DNA of 64,000 bases, taken from positions 51,795,664 through 51,859,663 of the forward strand of contig OY294046.1 of NCBI GenBank assembly GCA_958510825.1, given 5' to 3'. Positions 23,818-36,102 of this stretch are shown here, one piece after another (positions within the stretch are counted from its first letter, which is position 1; each line of letters opens with the position of its first letter). Both the position numbers and the translations under genes were made by a program. The notes beneath the pieces are model-generated. The model worked only from the letters and a program-made list of their open reading frames with translations. It searched no databases and had not been told where the DNA came from. The DNA is from Brachypterus glaber. Lineage: Eukaryota; Arthropoda; Insecta; Coleoptera; Kateretidae.

Positions 23818-25244
23818 TGAAACAAGCCATGAATATATGTTATGCTAAGCATTCCATGATATATTATTCATAGTAAATAGTATATTGCATTTCCCAAATA
23901 CTAAAAAAAATAATTCTCAAAAAAAAAATAAAAAATAAAAAAATAATTTTTTTTTAAAAACGAAAAACGAAAAATTATTGAAAAAAATTTCTTTTTCAAA
24001 AAAGTTTTCAACAAAATTTTCTATTGAAAAAAAATTTTTTTTCTTCAAGCGTACTAAAATATTCATATTTTATAACTGAACACACTAGTTAGAAGTGATC
24101 TATTTTTTTACAGTAAAAAAATGAGTTCATTGTTGTACGCCGTAAAAAAAAGTTAGTTAGCTAAACCACCACTGGCGGCAGCACTCTTTGACTTTGATGA
24201 CAGCCATACTTCAAACTTGTTTGTTTATTATGTAAACAGGTGGTTGACTCGAGATTCTGTGCAAAAGCTTTGTGTGAAATTGATTAAAAATGATTGAAGA
24301 AGAATGTATGGTTTATATACGTACAAATCTCTCCGAAATTGCAAATGCTACATTAGACATCGAAATCGCGAAAAGTGTACGATTTAGCCTACGAAAAAAA
24401 TTTAAAATGAGCTAAGGAAGGTTTAAGTTTATTTCGAAAAGGTTTTATTGGCCTATTTTAGTAAAAAAACATACTTTATTTCTGAAAAAATTAAATTCAA
24501 AAATTAATATTTAAAAAATATATATAGAATGTTTGAAGAAAAAATAGTATGTTTCACTCAGAGTAAAAGTGCTTTTTTTACTCGTCTGTAGTTTCCGGAC
24601 TCCGCTTCGCGTCGTCCGTAAATTCTACAGACTAGTAAAAAAAAGCTTCACTTTTCCTCTTAGTAAAACAATATACTATTTTTAAATGTTTTCATTTTTT
24701 TTTAATAAATTTTCTTTTGGCGAAAAATGAAAAAAAACCTTTTTTGAAAAAAAAAAATTCTAATTAACAAAAAAATTTCAAAATTTTTATTTTTTTTGCT
24801 TATTTTTTAATTTTTTTGTAGAATTGATCCTTGAAATCAAAGTAATATTTTCTGAAAAAAGTACGTTAACCGGAATTTTCTTTCAGCATTTTTAGATTTT
24901 TTTAAAAGTTTAACCCCCCATAATTTTTTTGTTTTTACGGGGATTACTTTGAAAAATAAAAGGGATCTTCCCCTCATATGCAGAACTTGATTTTTCCTGA
25001 AAATTTCAATACGATCGGATTATTCGTTATTGAGTTATCGTGTCTACACAAAAATCGTTACATCAGACAGACGGACTGACGGACGGACAGACGGAGCTTT
25101 GAAAAAAAAGTTGCTTATTTTTTTCATGAAACAAATTTATATCCAAGAATTTTTTGTCTAGGACGATTTTTGATTTTTTTTGAAAATTTGAAACTACCGT
25201 ATGTTATTCTAGCGCTGGCGCTGTGAATAATATAATAAGTAGAT
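23818..25244 (+). repeat. Interspersed family A, copy 2, with insertions
   Basis: It starts AACAAGCCATGAATATATG and ends TAGCGCTGGCGCTGTGAATA. It is about twice as long as copies 1 and 4 because of extra sequence around 24060-24700, which includes the CpG-rich hairpin at 24538-24684. The GGACAGACGGAG box, GTTATCGTGTCTAC and CTAGGACGATTTTTG are all present near the right end. Confidence 0.75.
24538..24684. repeat. CpG-rich-loop hairpin inside family A
   Basis: AATAGTATGTTTCACTC and GTAAAACAATATACTATT form the outer arms. GTCTGTAGTTTCCGGAC pairs with GTCCGTAAATTCTACAGAC, and the loop is TCCGCTTCGCGTC. The layout matches the hairpin at the start of each 712-bp satellite unit. Confidence 0.75.
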
Positions 25245-25462
25245 GAGATGTAGAGATAAAATTGTTAATTTCAGTTTCCAAAATTTACACCTTTTGGTTA
25301 ATATGGAAATATTTTAGTTCTAAACTGTTGCATCTCGGAGATATTTAACAAAATGTAAATAATCAAAAATGTGTTTAAAGTTTAAGGATTCTTTTTTGTA
25401 ACATTTATGACAGAAAATAACATCGTACTTAGGTGGGCATTTTCTAATATCTTAGCATAATA

Positions 25463-26746
25463 ACACAGGCCCACAAAAAAAAATTCCTGGATTCCAATAT
25501 GATATTCCTATGTATTTTTCCCGCTGAAACTGAATCCGCAACCCGTTTAACCCCTACACGTCAGGATTTTGACATAACCTCAAAAAACACCCGAAAAACT
25601 ACTGAAACCGCTAAAATCATCTGTGCCATACCACTGTCCCCAAATTGCTAATTCTATAACCCTAGAACCCCATAATCCCCTAACCTCATTATGCATAACC
25701 TCAAAACCCCCTAACCTGATTAAGTAGAAAAATATAGTTTGAGAAAACAGAACAAATTCTTCAGTTTTTTTTTGTGGAACATAGTCATAGGTAAGTAACT
25801 CTATAACCCCAAAAATTCCCTAACCTCAAAAACGAAACATTATAAATAACCTCAAATTAACTTCACTTCGTAACTCCATATACTATATCCCCTTAATCCC
25901 GTTATCCTATTCTGTGGATAAGTCCGGTTACTGAAATTATAACCCCAAACCTCAGAAATGTGGAGTAAGTTTTTTATTGTTGATTTTTTCATACTAGTCT
26001 CCAATATTCTCGGAGGTAGCAGGATTTCAAATTTGAAAAGTAGTAGTAGTGGTAATAATGTCTTTCATTAAACAATTACGTAAATACCACGAAAAAATTT
26101 AATTTCATAAATATTGCAAAAAAGATATTGGATAACAAGCTTACTGAGGTATTAGACGTCTCAGAGGTTTTTAATAATAATTAATTTTAAAAATTAATGA
26201 AGTAGACCTTGATGCATGACTTCACTCACAAAACTCTTATGATTTCGAAAACCGGACTTCTCCACTCCAATAGGATGATGGGGTTAAGAGGTTATAATAT
26301 ATGGGTTTACGGAGCGAAGGGGTTAGGAGGTTATGGTGTGATAGAATTTTAGGGTTATACAGTTACTATGTTATATGTTCTATGTTCTGCAGTTACTATG
26401 TTACTATGTTCTACAAGAAAATTTCACGTAATTGTTCTGTTTTCCCGAACCAGATTTTTCTACCTAATGAGGTTACGAGGTTTTGAGGTTATGGAGTAAT
26501 GGTATTCCGAGGTTAGGGGATTATGGGGTTACGAAATCACGAATTTGGAGGAAGAGGGTGAAAGTGGTATGGAGTAGATGATTTTAGCGGTTTCAGTAGT
26601 TTTTGGAGTGTTTTTTGAGGTTATGTCAAAATCCTGACGTGTAGGGGTTAAACGGGTTGCGGATTCGGTTTCAGCGGGAAAAAATACATAGGAATATCAT
26701 ATTGGAATCCAAGACTCACGAAAAATTTTTTTTTGTGGGCCTGTGT
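25463..26746. mobile_element. Palindromic TIR element, about 1.28 kb
   Basis: The ends are ACACAGGCCCACAAAAAAAA and its complement. The arms stay complementary through CGCTGAAACTGAATCCGC, AACCCCTACACGTCAGG and TTTTGACATAACCTCAAAA, and motifs near the centre (AAGTCCGGTT near 25920, AACCGGACTT near 26250) still pair. Each arm includes degenerate CCTAACCTC/GAGGTTAGG phrases. A 61-codon frame at 26301-26486 is internal and not credited. Confidence 0.85.
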
Positions 26747-27187
26747 AATTATAAACAGAAGTTTTGATCACCCTGTAGATTAAGTTTTAATTTTAGGAAG
26801 TGATAAAATAGTTAGGAATTTTCAAATTGGACAAGATGATAGCATTTTCTAGTAGGATTTTGGAAAATTTAAAAACGAAAAATTTATCAAGCAGCAAGTC
26901 CAAAGGCTATTTATGTGACATATCGAAAATTCCGATACAGAAAAAACTGTTACATCAGAAATACATTATAGAATATATACTTGTAATTTATATTATCTAG
27001 GTATCACATTCCTTTTAAACGTTGAAAAATAAATACGTGGGAATCCACGGTTCGTTGTAATTAATTTAATTAAAATCAATATTTTTAATCATAAACTTGA
27101 GGAAACACGTGCAAGTGGTATGTCCAAGCAACAATATGAATCTTAACTACTCTGTAATTTTTTTTTTATTAACCACTGTGTATACTA

Positions 27188-28592
27188 CAGCGCGATTCAA
27201 AAGTCACCCCCACCCTTAACTTTTGAACGAGTTAGGATATCGACTTTAAATTTGCAACTCGTAAATAAGATAACTTAAACTATCTTTTTGCATGTATTTG
27301 ATATTTACAGCTCTTAACATATGGGCAGGGGGGTATGTGGTTGATTTTTTTTTAAACGGAAAGGAATGTCGTGTGATACAATATTTTAAATCTTATAAAA
27401 TACACTAGTTTACTATACAGGGTTATTCAGAAATAAGTACAAGAAATTTAAGAGGTGATTCTACATTAAAAAATATGAAAAAAAGTTCCTATAAAGGTTG
27501 GTACGGAAATGAGTCCTAAGGGAGCTACGGCTCTTTAAAATTGCAATAAAAATAAGGTTTTTAATTAATAACTTTTTTACTCTATAAGCTAGAGCCACGA
27601 GCTTTTACATGTATACTAGTATTAATAATGACAATAAGTTTATGTTATTTTTTTTTAATTTATCCAGAGGCGTGCCTAGACGGAACAAATATTAACACAT
27701 AACCCATTTTTGCCCCAAACTTTTTTATGTATATTTTTTTGGATCTGGTAAAAAATATAAGTTCTTTGAGTAAAAATACATAAAAAATGTCATATAGAAG
27801 TAACCGTTTACAAAAAAAAAATCAATTAAGAGAAAGTAACATTTTGTGAGAGTAAAAATGTTACTTTTTAAAAGGCTATTACTCCTTAAATTTTAGTTGT
27901 TTTGGTGATGAATACTTTTTTGCTTAGTTTTAAATGAAGAATCGCCCTGCATAATTAAAATTTTAATGGTGCTTTTTTGTTCCCCATTCAATATGTCCAT
28001 GTTCGAAGGGCCGCAGCTCCCTTAGGGCTCATGTCCGGACCAACCTTTATAACAACTTTTTTTCATATTTGTTAATGTAGAATCACCTCTTAAATTTCTC
28101 GAACTTATTTCTGAATAACCCTGTATATTTTTTAATTTTTTTAAACATATTTTTGGGGGTTGAAAATGAGTATGTTTGGCAATTTTTTTTTTAATCAAAT
28201 TAATTTTGAAAAATTATTAATTTTATGATGCTAAAACGTAAATTATACTTTTAAACTAATTTTAATTGATATAAATAAAAATTTACAAAAAAAATCAAAA
28301 TTTTCAGCAAAAAAAAAAATATATATAAAAAATCTAAAGCTAAACAATTTATTAAAATATTTAAAAATATAAATTCGAATAGATAATTTTATATGCTTTA
28401 AATGATCTATCACAGGACTCATTTAAAAAAATATCCCCCTTTCCCCCCTGTGCGCATTTTAAGAGTTAAAAATTATAATTATATGCAAAAGGATAGTTTA
28501 GGTTGTTTTTGTAAATAAAACTAACTTTGAAGTCAATATCAAAACTCGTTCAAAGTTAAGAGGGGGGGGGGGGTGACTTTTGGACCGCACTG
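27188..28592. mobile_element. CAGTGCGGTCC mariner-type MITE, split by another MITE
   Basis: The left end is TA then CAGCGCGATTCAAAAGTCAC; the right end is GTGACTTTTGGACCGCACTG then TA. TA flanks and this TIR layout suggest a Tc1/mariner-type non-autonomous element. The interior is one long palindrome (TGGGCAGGGGGG versus CCCCCCTG). A second element is inserted at 27418-28123; without it the length would be about 700 bp, matching the copies at 47370 and 59921. Confidence 0.85.
27418..28123. mobile_element. CAGGGTTATTCAG mariner-type MITE, nested
   Basis: The ends are TA-CAGGGTTATTCAGAAATAAG and CTTATTTCTGAATAACCCTG-TA. The arms share AAATTTAAGAGGTGATTCTA and TAAGGGAGCTACGG with their complements. 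It sits within the palindrome of the surrounding MITE at a TATA site that is uninterrupted in the 59921-60640 copy. Confidence 0.85.
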
Positions 28593-29336
28593 TATATAAC
28601 ATTTATTACTAAAATTTGGGAAGTAAATGATTTCTTGTCCAACTATTTTCCACGCCTGGACCGAACTTGTAATAAATATACAATACAAAAAAAATGTGCA
28701 AATTTACATGGTAAATCAGAGGTAATATGTTTCCAAGCAGGTGCTCGTAAAATTTACCAGATTTAACTTGTAAATTTAAAATTTTTTAGGAATATTACAT
28801 GTACATGTACGTAAAAATTACCTCTGATTTAGCATGTAAATTTACACATTTTTTTACAGAGTAGATTACTGGTCTTTATTTAAATAATTAATTTCCGCTA
28901 GATGGCGTCAAATTTTCCAGTTCGATATTTAACGATTGAAATATCGTTGAGTTTATTTAAAATTTTAATATTTTTTCTCGAAATCGAGACAAGACAAGAA
29001 ATCATGATTTTTTGATTCTGATGAAAACCTACCCTTAACTGGTCAGATAACTTTTTACTATCGAATTTCCTCAAAACAAACAATTATAAGTTCATCTTAA
29101 CTCCTAGGCACTGAAGCTTTTCCCGTGTTTCCTTTGCTGATACCCAATGTTTAAAATACCTAGCACCACTTTTTTCTTGCAATAATAATTTTAAAATTTA
29201 ATAAATTTTTCACTCTTAAAGAAAAACATGTTGGATAAGGACTAAAGGTAACATTTTGTGGAAAAGAAAGTACTCTTTTTCCAATAAAATAATATATTAT
29301 TTTTAATATAACTTACTGCGTAGTTAGCCAAAAAGA
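28593..29336. other. Unassigned stretch with a small inverted repeat
   Basis: At 28697-28850, TGCAAATTTACATGGTAAAT and its diverged complement flank a short centre. GCTAGATGGCGTC near 28899 is the kind of phrase common in insect intergenic DNA. The 61-codon minus frame at 28898-29083 is not supported as a gene. Confidence 0.45.
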
Positions 29337-29542
29337 AAATGTAGAAAGAGGGAGAGGAAGAGAAGAGACAGGGAGAGAAAGAGAAAGAGGAAAAGGAAAA
29401 GAAAAAGGAGCAGGAAAGAAAAAAAAGTGGGTCAGAAAGGGTAAAAGAGCAAAATAGTGAGACACAGTAAAAGTGAGAAATAGCTAGAGAGAAAAATAAG
29501 AATGAGGGAGCAAGAGAAAGAGAGAGAAAGCGAGAGAGAGAC

Positions 29543-29593
<51 letters not shown>

Positions 29594-29622
29594 ATAAGGG
29601 AAAGAGAAGGAGAAGAAAGGCA
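29337..29622. repeat. Polypurine tract ending in (GA)n
   Basis: About 285 bases are mostly A and G on the plus strand, ending in an uninterrupted GA run around 29548-29592. The Ser/Leu/Phe-rich minus-strand frames at 29242-29623 are artefacts of this tract. Confidence 0.9.
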
Positions 29623-30109
29623 ATTGCTTTATTTATACTGTTAAAGTAAATTCACCCCTGGGCTACTAAAGATAAACATTTAAGTACTTAATTGGGTACT
29701 ACAATCTGTTTGATACAAAACGAGGAATCATTAATTTATTCTCCACATTATGTAACAATTAATTTCTCCAGTTCTAAACAAATGAAAAGAAATAAAAAAA
29801 AAACACTATCTGGAGCACATCAATCTAAAGATCGAGGGTGGCTTTGAGGATGGGAACGTAACAAATAGTAGGCGTACAAGAAACATTCACCGAAAAAAAA
29901 ATCCGATATCATTATTCATTTTAATACGCCATGGGTATCTAGATTTTTCGATCTATACCATCATGATTGGCATTTTTAATTACTGTATTCGTTTTAAATA
30001 ATAAATATTATTGTTGGTGCAATCGTGAGCAATAACGGTGCTTCGAAAGATAAAATAGTTACGTATAAATGTAGGTAAATACCATATAGGTTGCCAAACT
30101 TTGAATGTA
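29623..30109. other. Unassigned stretch
   Basis: No gene or repeat family recognised. Confidence 0.4.
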
Positions 30110-32957
30110 ATTTTCTGGTTTGTAAAAAAACTCGGATTTTTTGGCAGGTTTTAATGCGTCACTTTATTATATCGCTAACGTTTTTCCCCTCTTTGGGGTC
30201 TTTATCAAAGCTGAAAGATAACAACTATTGTTAATAACAATAATAATGATAATATATAACAAAAATATTTTTTGCCTGTTTTGAATCCCATTTTCAGGTA
30301 AAATATGTAAATTTCTTATCTAAAAATTATGTGAGCGTAGTTATATATATTATAAACTTGAACATTATGGAAAAGGAACCTTTTACAACATAAAAATAAA
30401 TAAATATTACATTACATTATAAAAATTGGTTTTGACAACATGTCGAAAAATTTGTAGGTTAAAAGCGTCGGTTGTAGTAAAAAACATTTTTGTGGGTCGA
30501 ACCCAGCATTAGTCAATTCTCTGTGGTAACATCGGTCAAAAGGTACGTATACCACCCCCCCTGTTTTACTGATGAGATGAAAAGAGGGGAAAGGAGGCCC
30601 CAGCTAAAGCATATGCATCTCACACCCCGTTACACTAATGAGATGAAAAAGAAGAAAGAAAAACACTCACCCAGCATGGTTAGTAACCACTGTTCCACAA
30701 AGAATTAGCTATTAATTCTGTAATTAGACAAAAATGAAAATAAATTTTACTAAGTCAATCGATGTCCGTTTTAAAATTTATAGTGTTTTTCTTGTGTTGG
30801 CAGCTTCTTGTGGCCACATCGGTTATTAGGTACGCATCCCACCCCGTTTCACTAATGGAATGAAAAGAGAGAAAGAAACACCAGTTAACGGGTATGTATT
30901 TCCCACTTCATTTCCATCAAATAACTGCCAACAAAAACGCTATAAATTATAAAACGGATACGGATGGCCTTAGTAATATATATTTTTATTTAATAAGAAA
31001 AATTAATAGCTAATTTTTGTGGAGCAGTGGTTACTAACCATGTTGGGGGAGTATGTGTCTCTTTCTCCTTCCATCTCATTAGTGAAACGGGGTGGGAGAT
31101 ACATACCCGTTAACTGGTGTTTTCTTTCTCCCTTTTTATCTCATTAGTGAAACGGGGGTGGGATACGTAGTTTTTGTGGAGCAGTGGTTACTAACCATGC
31201 TGGGGGAGTGTGTTTCTTTCTTCTTTTTTATCTCATTAGTGTAACGGGGGGTGAGATGCATATCCTTTAGCTGGGGCCTCCTTTCCCCTCTTTTCATCTC
31301 ATCAGTGAAACAGGGGGGGGGGGGGTGGTATACGTACCTTTTGACCGATGTTACCACAGAGAATTGACTAATGCTGGGTTCAACCCACAAAAATGTTACA
31401 TGTTTTTTACTGAGAACGACGCTTTTAACCTACAAATTTTTCGACATGGTGTCAAAACCAATTTTTATATTGTAATGTAATATTTATTTATTTTTATGTT
31501 GTAAAAGGTTCCTTTTCCATAATTCAAGTTTATAATATATATAACTACGCTCACATAATTTTTAGGTAAGAAATTTACATATTTTACCTGAAAATGGGAT
31601 TCAATACAGGCAAAAAATATTTTTGTTATACAGGGTGTATTTGAAATAGGGTCGGAAATTTTAACAGGTGATTCTACATGATAAAATTTGACAAAAAGTT
31701 TCTATAAACATATGTCTAAAAATGCGTCATAGGGGAGCTACGCCCCTTTGAAATTGGCTAAAAAAATCGGTTTTTATTTAATAACTCAGGAACCCTTTGA
31801 GATATATTAACGAGGTTTTGCACGTGAATTAATCCTAATAAGGCCCATCTTTGTATGTAATTTTCACGTAGTTATTTAAACCAGGGGTGTGCGAAAAGGG
31901 GGGTCCTTATCAGTTTTTTGTCCCAAACTTTTTTCTGTGTAACTTTTTTGCAATTTTATTTTTAAAATATGATTTCTCAGGTCAAAATACATAAAAAAGG
32001 TACTCTTGTTGTAATACTGTAGGATTAACCGTTTTCGAGAAAAGTTAATTTGAAGGTGAAATTTCACTGTTCGAGGACGAAAAATTAAATACTAAACTGT
32101 CGAAAACTAAAATTTTAATGATGCAATGTTATTCTACATCAAAAGCTAAGAAAAAAAGTTTCCATACATGTAGGTCGAAAAAACGCTTTTAAAGCTACCA
32201 TAGCCCTTTAAAAATGGTGCATATTTAGGAGACCATAGCTCCATTAGGATTCATTTTTGGAAGTACCTGTATATGAGGTTTTTTTCTTAGTTTTTAATGT
32301 ACATTCGCCCTGCATCATTAAAATTTTGGTTTTCAACATTTTAGTATTTAATTTTTCGTCCTCGAACCGTGGAATTTTACCTTCAAATGAATTTTTCTCG
32401 AAAACGATTAATCCTACAGTATTACAACAAGAGTACCTTTTTTATGTATTTTGATCTGGGGAATCATATTTCAAAAATAAAATTGCAAAAAAGTTACACA
32501 GAAAAAAGTTTGGGACAAAAAACTGATAAGCCCCCCCCCGTTTCGCACACCCCTGGTTTAAATAAGTACGTGAAAATTACATACAAAGATGGGCCTTATT
32601 AGGATTAATTCACGTGCAAAACCTCGTTAATATATCTAAAAGGGTTCCTGAGTTATTAAATAAAAACCGATTTTTTTAGCCACTTTCAAAGGGGCGTAGC
32701 TCCCTTATGACGCATTTTTAGACATATGTTTATAGGAACTTTTTGTCATTTTTTATGATGTAAAACCATCTGTTAAAATTTCCTACCCTATTTCAAATAC
32801 ACCGTGTATATTATCATTATTATTGTTATTAACAATAGTTGTTATCTTTCAGCTTTGATAAAGCCCCCAAAGAGGGGAGAAACGTTAGCGATATAATAAA
32901 GTGACGCATTAAAACCTGCCAAAAAATCCGAGTTTTTTTTACAAACCAGAAAATTAC
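30110..32957. mobile_element. Large palindromic element, split by a mariner-type MITE
   Basis: The left end TTTTCTGGTTTGTAAAAAAA is answered by its complement ending near 32957. The arms share ACTCGGATTTTTTGGCAGG, TAATGCGTCACTTTATTATA, a CCCCTCTTTGGGG stem, CGTCGGTTG/GAACGACG and TGTGGGTCGAACCC. The centre is near 30870. The right arm has extra local copies of a block around TCTCATTAGTGAAACGGGG (31065-31290). Removing the MITE at 31631-32806 leaves about 1.67 kb. The outer part carries a stem-loop followed by AAACGTTAGCG, which resembles terminal motifs of Penelope-like retroelements; that family assignment is an inference. The near-identical 72- and 84-codon frames at 30490 and 31136 are just the two arms. 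Confidence 0.8.
31631..32806. mobile_element. CAGGGTGTATTTGAAATAGG mariner-type MITE, copy 1
   Basis: It is flanked by TA on both sides; the ends are CAGGGTGTATTTGAAATAGG and CCTATTTCAAATACACCGTG. The arms of about 580 bp are complementary (TAACAGGTGATTCTACATG, TAGGGGAGCTACGCCCC, TTAATCCTAATAAGG). No transposase is visible. It interrupts the right arm of the larger palindrome. Frames at 31876-32067 and 32369-32602 encode the same peptide because they lie in opposite arms. Confidence 0.9.
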
Positions 32958-34197
32958 GTATAAATGTTAAATTCATATATAACAATAATTTAAAATTTGT
33001 TATTTTAACAACGCCAAAAAATCCTAGATACCAATTTTCGGGAATATATACAGAAAAATAATAAAGAGGATGTCCTGAGGTGGAGTTGATGGGTTAATTT
33101 TAATATTGAATTTTCAGAGTTAAGTAATTTTGCCCAATTTCAAGGTTCTAGTTATGTAAGTGAACATTTTATCACAAGATTTGATCTTAAACTAACAAAC
33201 AAATTATAAAAAAGTGAAGTAAATAAAAGCGTGTAAAAATGAACAAGAAATCCGTGCTCCACAAAAGTAAAAAGACTTATGTCTTTCCTATTTTTAAAGT
33301 GTAATCTATACTGTATGATAAAATCGATCAGATTTTTATCTGTCTATCTTTTCCAATTTTTTTTTGTACTTCCCAAGTCTTAAACTTGGCATGAACATAT
33401 GTCTGCTGAAGAGGAATGTCTGAATCCATAAAATTTTCTTTCGGGGGTAGTGTGAGGCAAAGACTTTTTCATTTACAAAAATGGGGAAGGCACACTTAAA
33501 TATGAGTTTTCGTTTCCCGGCAAAAGTTCTTTTACCCATAAGAATCCTTAATGATTAAATTTATATTAAATTTAAATGTGGCTAAAGGGAGCTGATCCTT
33601 CTCCTGAAAAAATTTAAGCTCCTCCTGAAGCAAATAAAATAAAAACAGTGGGTATTTGGAATAAACAGAATAAATGAAAAGTTTTTTATTAGTGTCCCTA
33701 GAGCCACATTTTTTTGCCTGAATACTAGCATTCAAGTTATGCCGGAGCTACCTCCCCCTCGAGTTGCAAAATTGATCATCTTGTAAAGTTTGACTTGGAA
33801 AGATACCCTTTTTTTGGCACTCTAAAACAATATCCAAATTTATAATTTGGAATAATAGTAAATAATAAAAAAAGTGGAGAAGTGGAAAAGTGGAGAAGTG
33901 AAAAAGTGGGTATAAAAATATAATGGAAAAACTTCTAATAAAATGGTTAATATTTTAAAAAGAAAAAGATTATGATAGCTTTTCTTTTTCATATATATAT
34001 AGTATATATAGCACAAGTATGAAATAAGACACTTCTTACTCCATTAATCGTGTGAAATTTGTCGCTTTTATAGGTAGTCATAGGAAAATTTTTATTAAGT
34101 AAGCTTTTCATTTTTTCAAATATCGCTAAATTTAGAAAAAACGGGTAATAGACTCCAAAAAATTGGGTATGTTTTTGAGTCTACACATGTTTACTAT
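32958..34197. other. Unassigned stretch
   Basis: Two adjacent minus-strand frames (33336-33539 and 33532-33735, 67 codons each, different reading frames) have no recognisable product. A short AAGTGGAGAAGTGGAAAAG run lies near 33871. Confidence 0.35.
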
Positions 34198-34198
34198 A

Positions 34199-35338
34199 CA
34201 GGGTGTATTTGAAATAGGGTAGGAAATTTTAACAGGTGATTCTACATGATAAAATATGACAAAAAGTTCCTATAAACATATGTCTAAAAATGCGTCATAA
34301 GGTAGTTACGCCCCTTTGAAATTGGCTAAAGAAATCGGTTTTTATTTAATAACTCAGGAACCCTTTGAGATATGTTAACGAGGTTTTGCACGTGAATTAA
34401 TCCTAATAAGGCTCATCTTTGTATGTAATTTTCACCTACTTATTTAAACCAGGGGTGTTCGAAACGGGGGGGCCTTATCAGTTTTTTGTCCGCAACTTTT
34501 TTCTGTGTAACTTTCTTGCAATTTTATTTTTGAAATATCATTCCTCAGGTCAAAATACATAAAAAAGGTACTCTTGTTGTAATACTGTAGGATTAACCGT
34601 TTTCGAGAAAAGTTCATTTGAAGGTGAAATTTCACGGTTCGAGGACGAAAAATTAAATACTAAAATGTCGAAAACCAAAATTTTAATGATGCAGTGCTAT
34701 TCTACATCAAAAACTAAGAAAAAAAAGTTTCCATACATGTAGGTCGAAAAAACACTTTTAAAGCTACCATAGCCCTTTAAAAATGGTGCATATTTAGGAG
34801 ACCATAGCTCCATTAGGATTTATTTTTGGAAGTACCTGTATATGAGGTTTTTTTCTTAGTTTTTAATGTACATTCGCTCTGCATCATTAAAATTTTGGTT
34901 TTCAACATTTTAGTATTTAATTTTTCGTCCTCGAACCGTGGAATTTCACCTTCAAATTAATTTTTCTCGAAAACGGTTAATCCTACAGTATTACAACAAG
35001 AGTACCTTTTTTATAATTTTGACCTGAGGAATCATATTTCAAAAATAAAAATGCAGAAAAGTTACACAGAAAAAAGTTTGGGATAAAAAACTGATAAGCT
35101 CCCCCCGTTTCGCACACCCCTGGTTGAAATAAGTATGAAAATAACACATAAAAAAGGGGCTTGGTAGGATTAGTTGACGTGCAAAACCTCGTTGATATAT
35201 CTCAAAGGGTTCCTGAGTTATTAAATAAAAACCGATTTTTTAGCCACTTTTAAAGGGGCGTAGCTCCCTTATGACGCATTTTTAGACATATGTAGAATCA
35301 TCTGTTAAAGTTTCCGACGCTATTTCAAATACACCGTG
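34199..35338. mobile_element. CAGGGTGTATTTGAAATAGG mariner-type MITE, copy 2
   Basis: Flanking TA at both ends and the same TIR and arm content as copy 1. It lacks about 40 bp near the right end (after GACATATGT) relative to copy 1. Confidence 0.9.
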
Positions 35339-36102
35339 TATTGGGGGGATCGCTCCGGCCTAAAGCAAGAATTGAAAGATCTTCATAAATAGGATGCAAT
35401 ACTTTATTTAATCTATAAGACGTTTAGCAAAAATTTAAATCCTACTTATTTAAGAAAGAGACAGTTTCCAGTTGATTAACTTCCAGTAAGGCTGCAAGAA
35501 AGGGTTTTATTTTTTGAGGACAATATGTAACGGTATTGTTGCAAAAATACACTTTGTATGTGGTCAAAAACCCGGTATTAAACGATGGTACTTTACAGTA
35601 TCTTTTTAAAGCTGGCTTTTCAAAGATACCTAATTTTCTGAAAATAGGCATATAGGACTAATATTTTGAAAAAACAAAAATATAACGGTACTTTGGATAA
35701 AATCTACACAGGAAAAATAATAAATAACTTTTAAGTCACATCATTTTTCTGTGTACTTTTTGAAAGGAAAAAAGGATTTACAATAGTTAATTTTATGAAA
35801 GGGCCAAAAACAAATACTGTTTAATTTTATAACTTTGTGAAAATTATAGTACTAGGTATATAAAACCGTAATAAATTTAAATATTTTCCCAGGTATTAAT
35901 AAAAAAAAACTTGTCTATAAATACGACTTTATAGCTTTACGATTTTTTGGGGTTTGTGTAAATAATTATTTTCGACAAAGGGTAGAATATTTCCTTTTAT
36001 TTTTGTTTTATTGATAGTACCTGTATAAAAAATATAATTTAAATATTGGTGCCATTCATAAAAGCAGAGGCCTTTTAAGAAAAGGGCCACCTAAGATCAA
36101 AA
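35339..36102. other. Unassigned stretch
   Basis: A 69-codon minus frame at 35442-35651 has a balanced composition but no recognisable domain. The rest is AT-rich. Confidence 0.35.

Noticed and set aside
25463..26746. Interstitial telomere repeat
   Set aside because: CCTAACC phrases are irregular and embedded in a palindromic element; no run of TTAGG.
29242..29623. Ser/Leu-rich frames of 63 and 117 codons
   Set aside because: Translation of the polypurine tract on the opposite strand.
30560..30580. CTGATGAGATGAAAAG as a canonical hammerhead core
   Set aside because: No stem II can form between CTGATGA and GAAA; the match is a chance resemblance.
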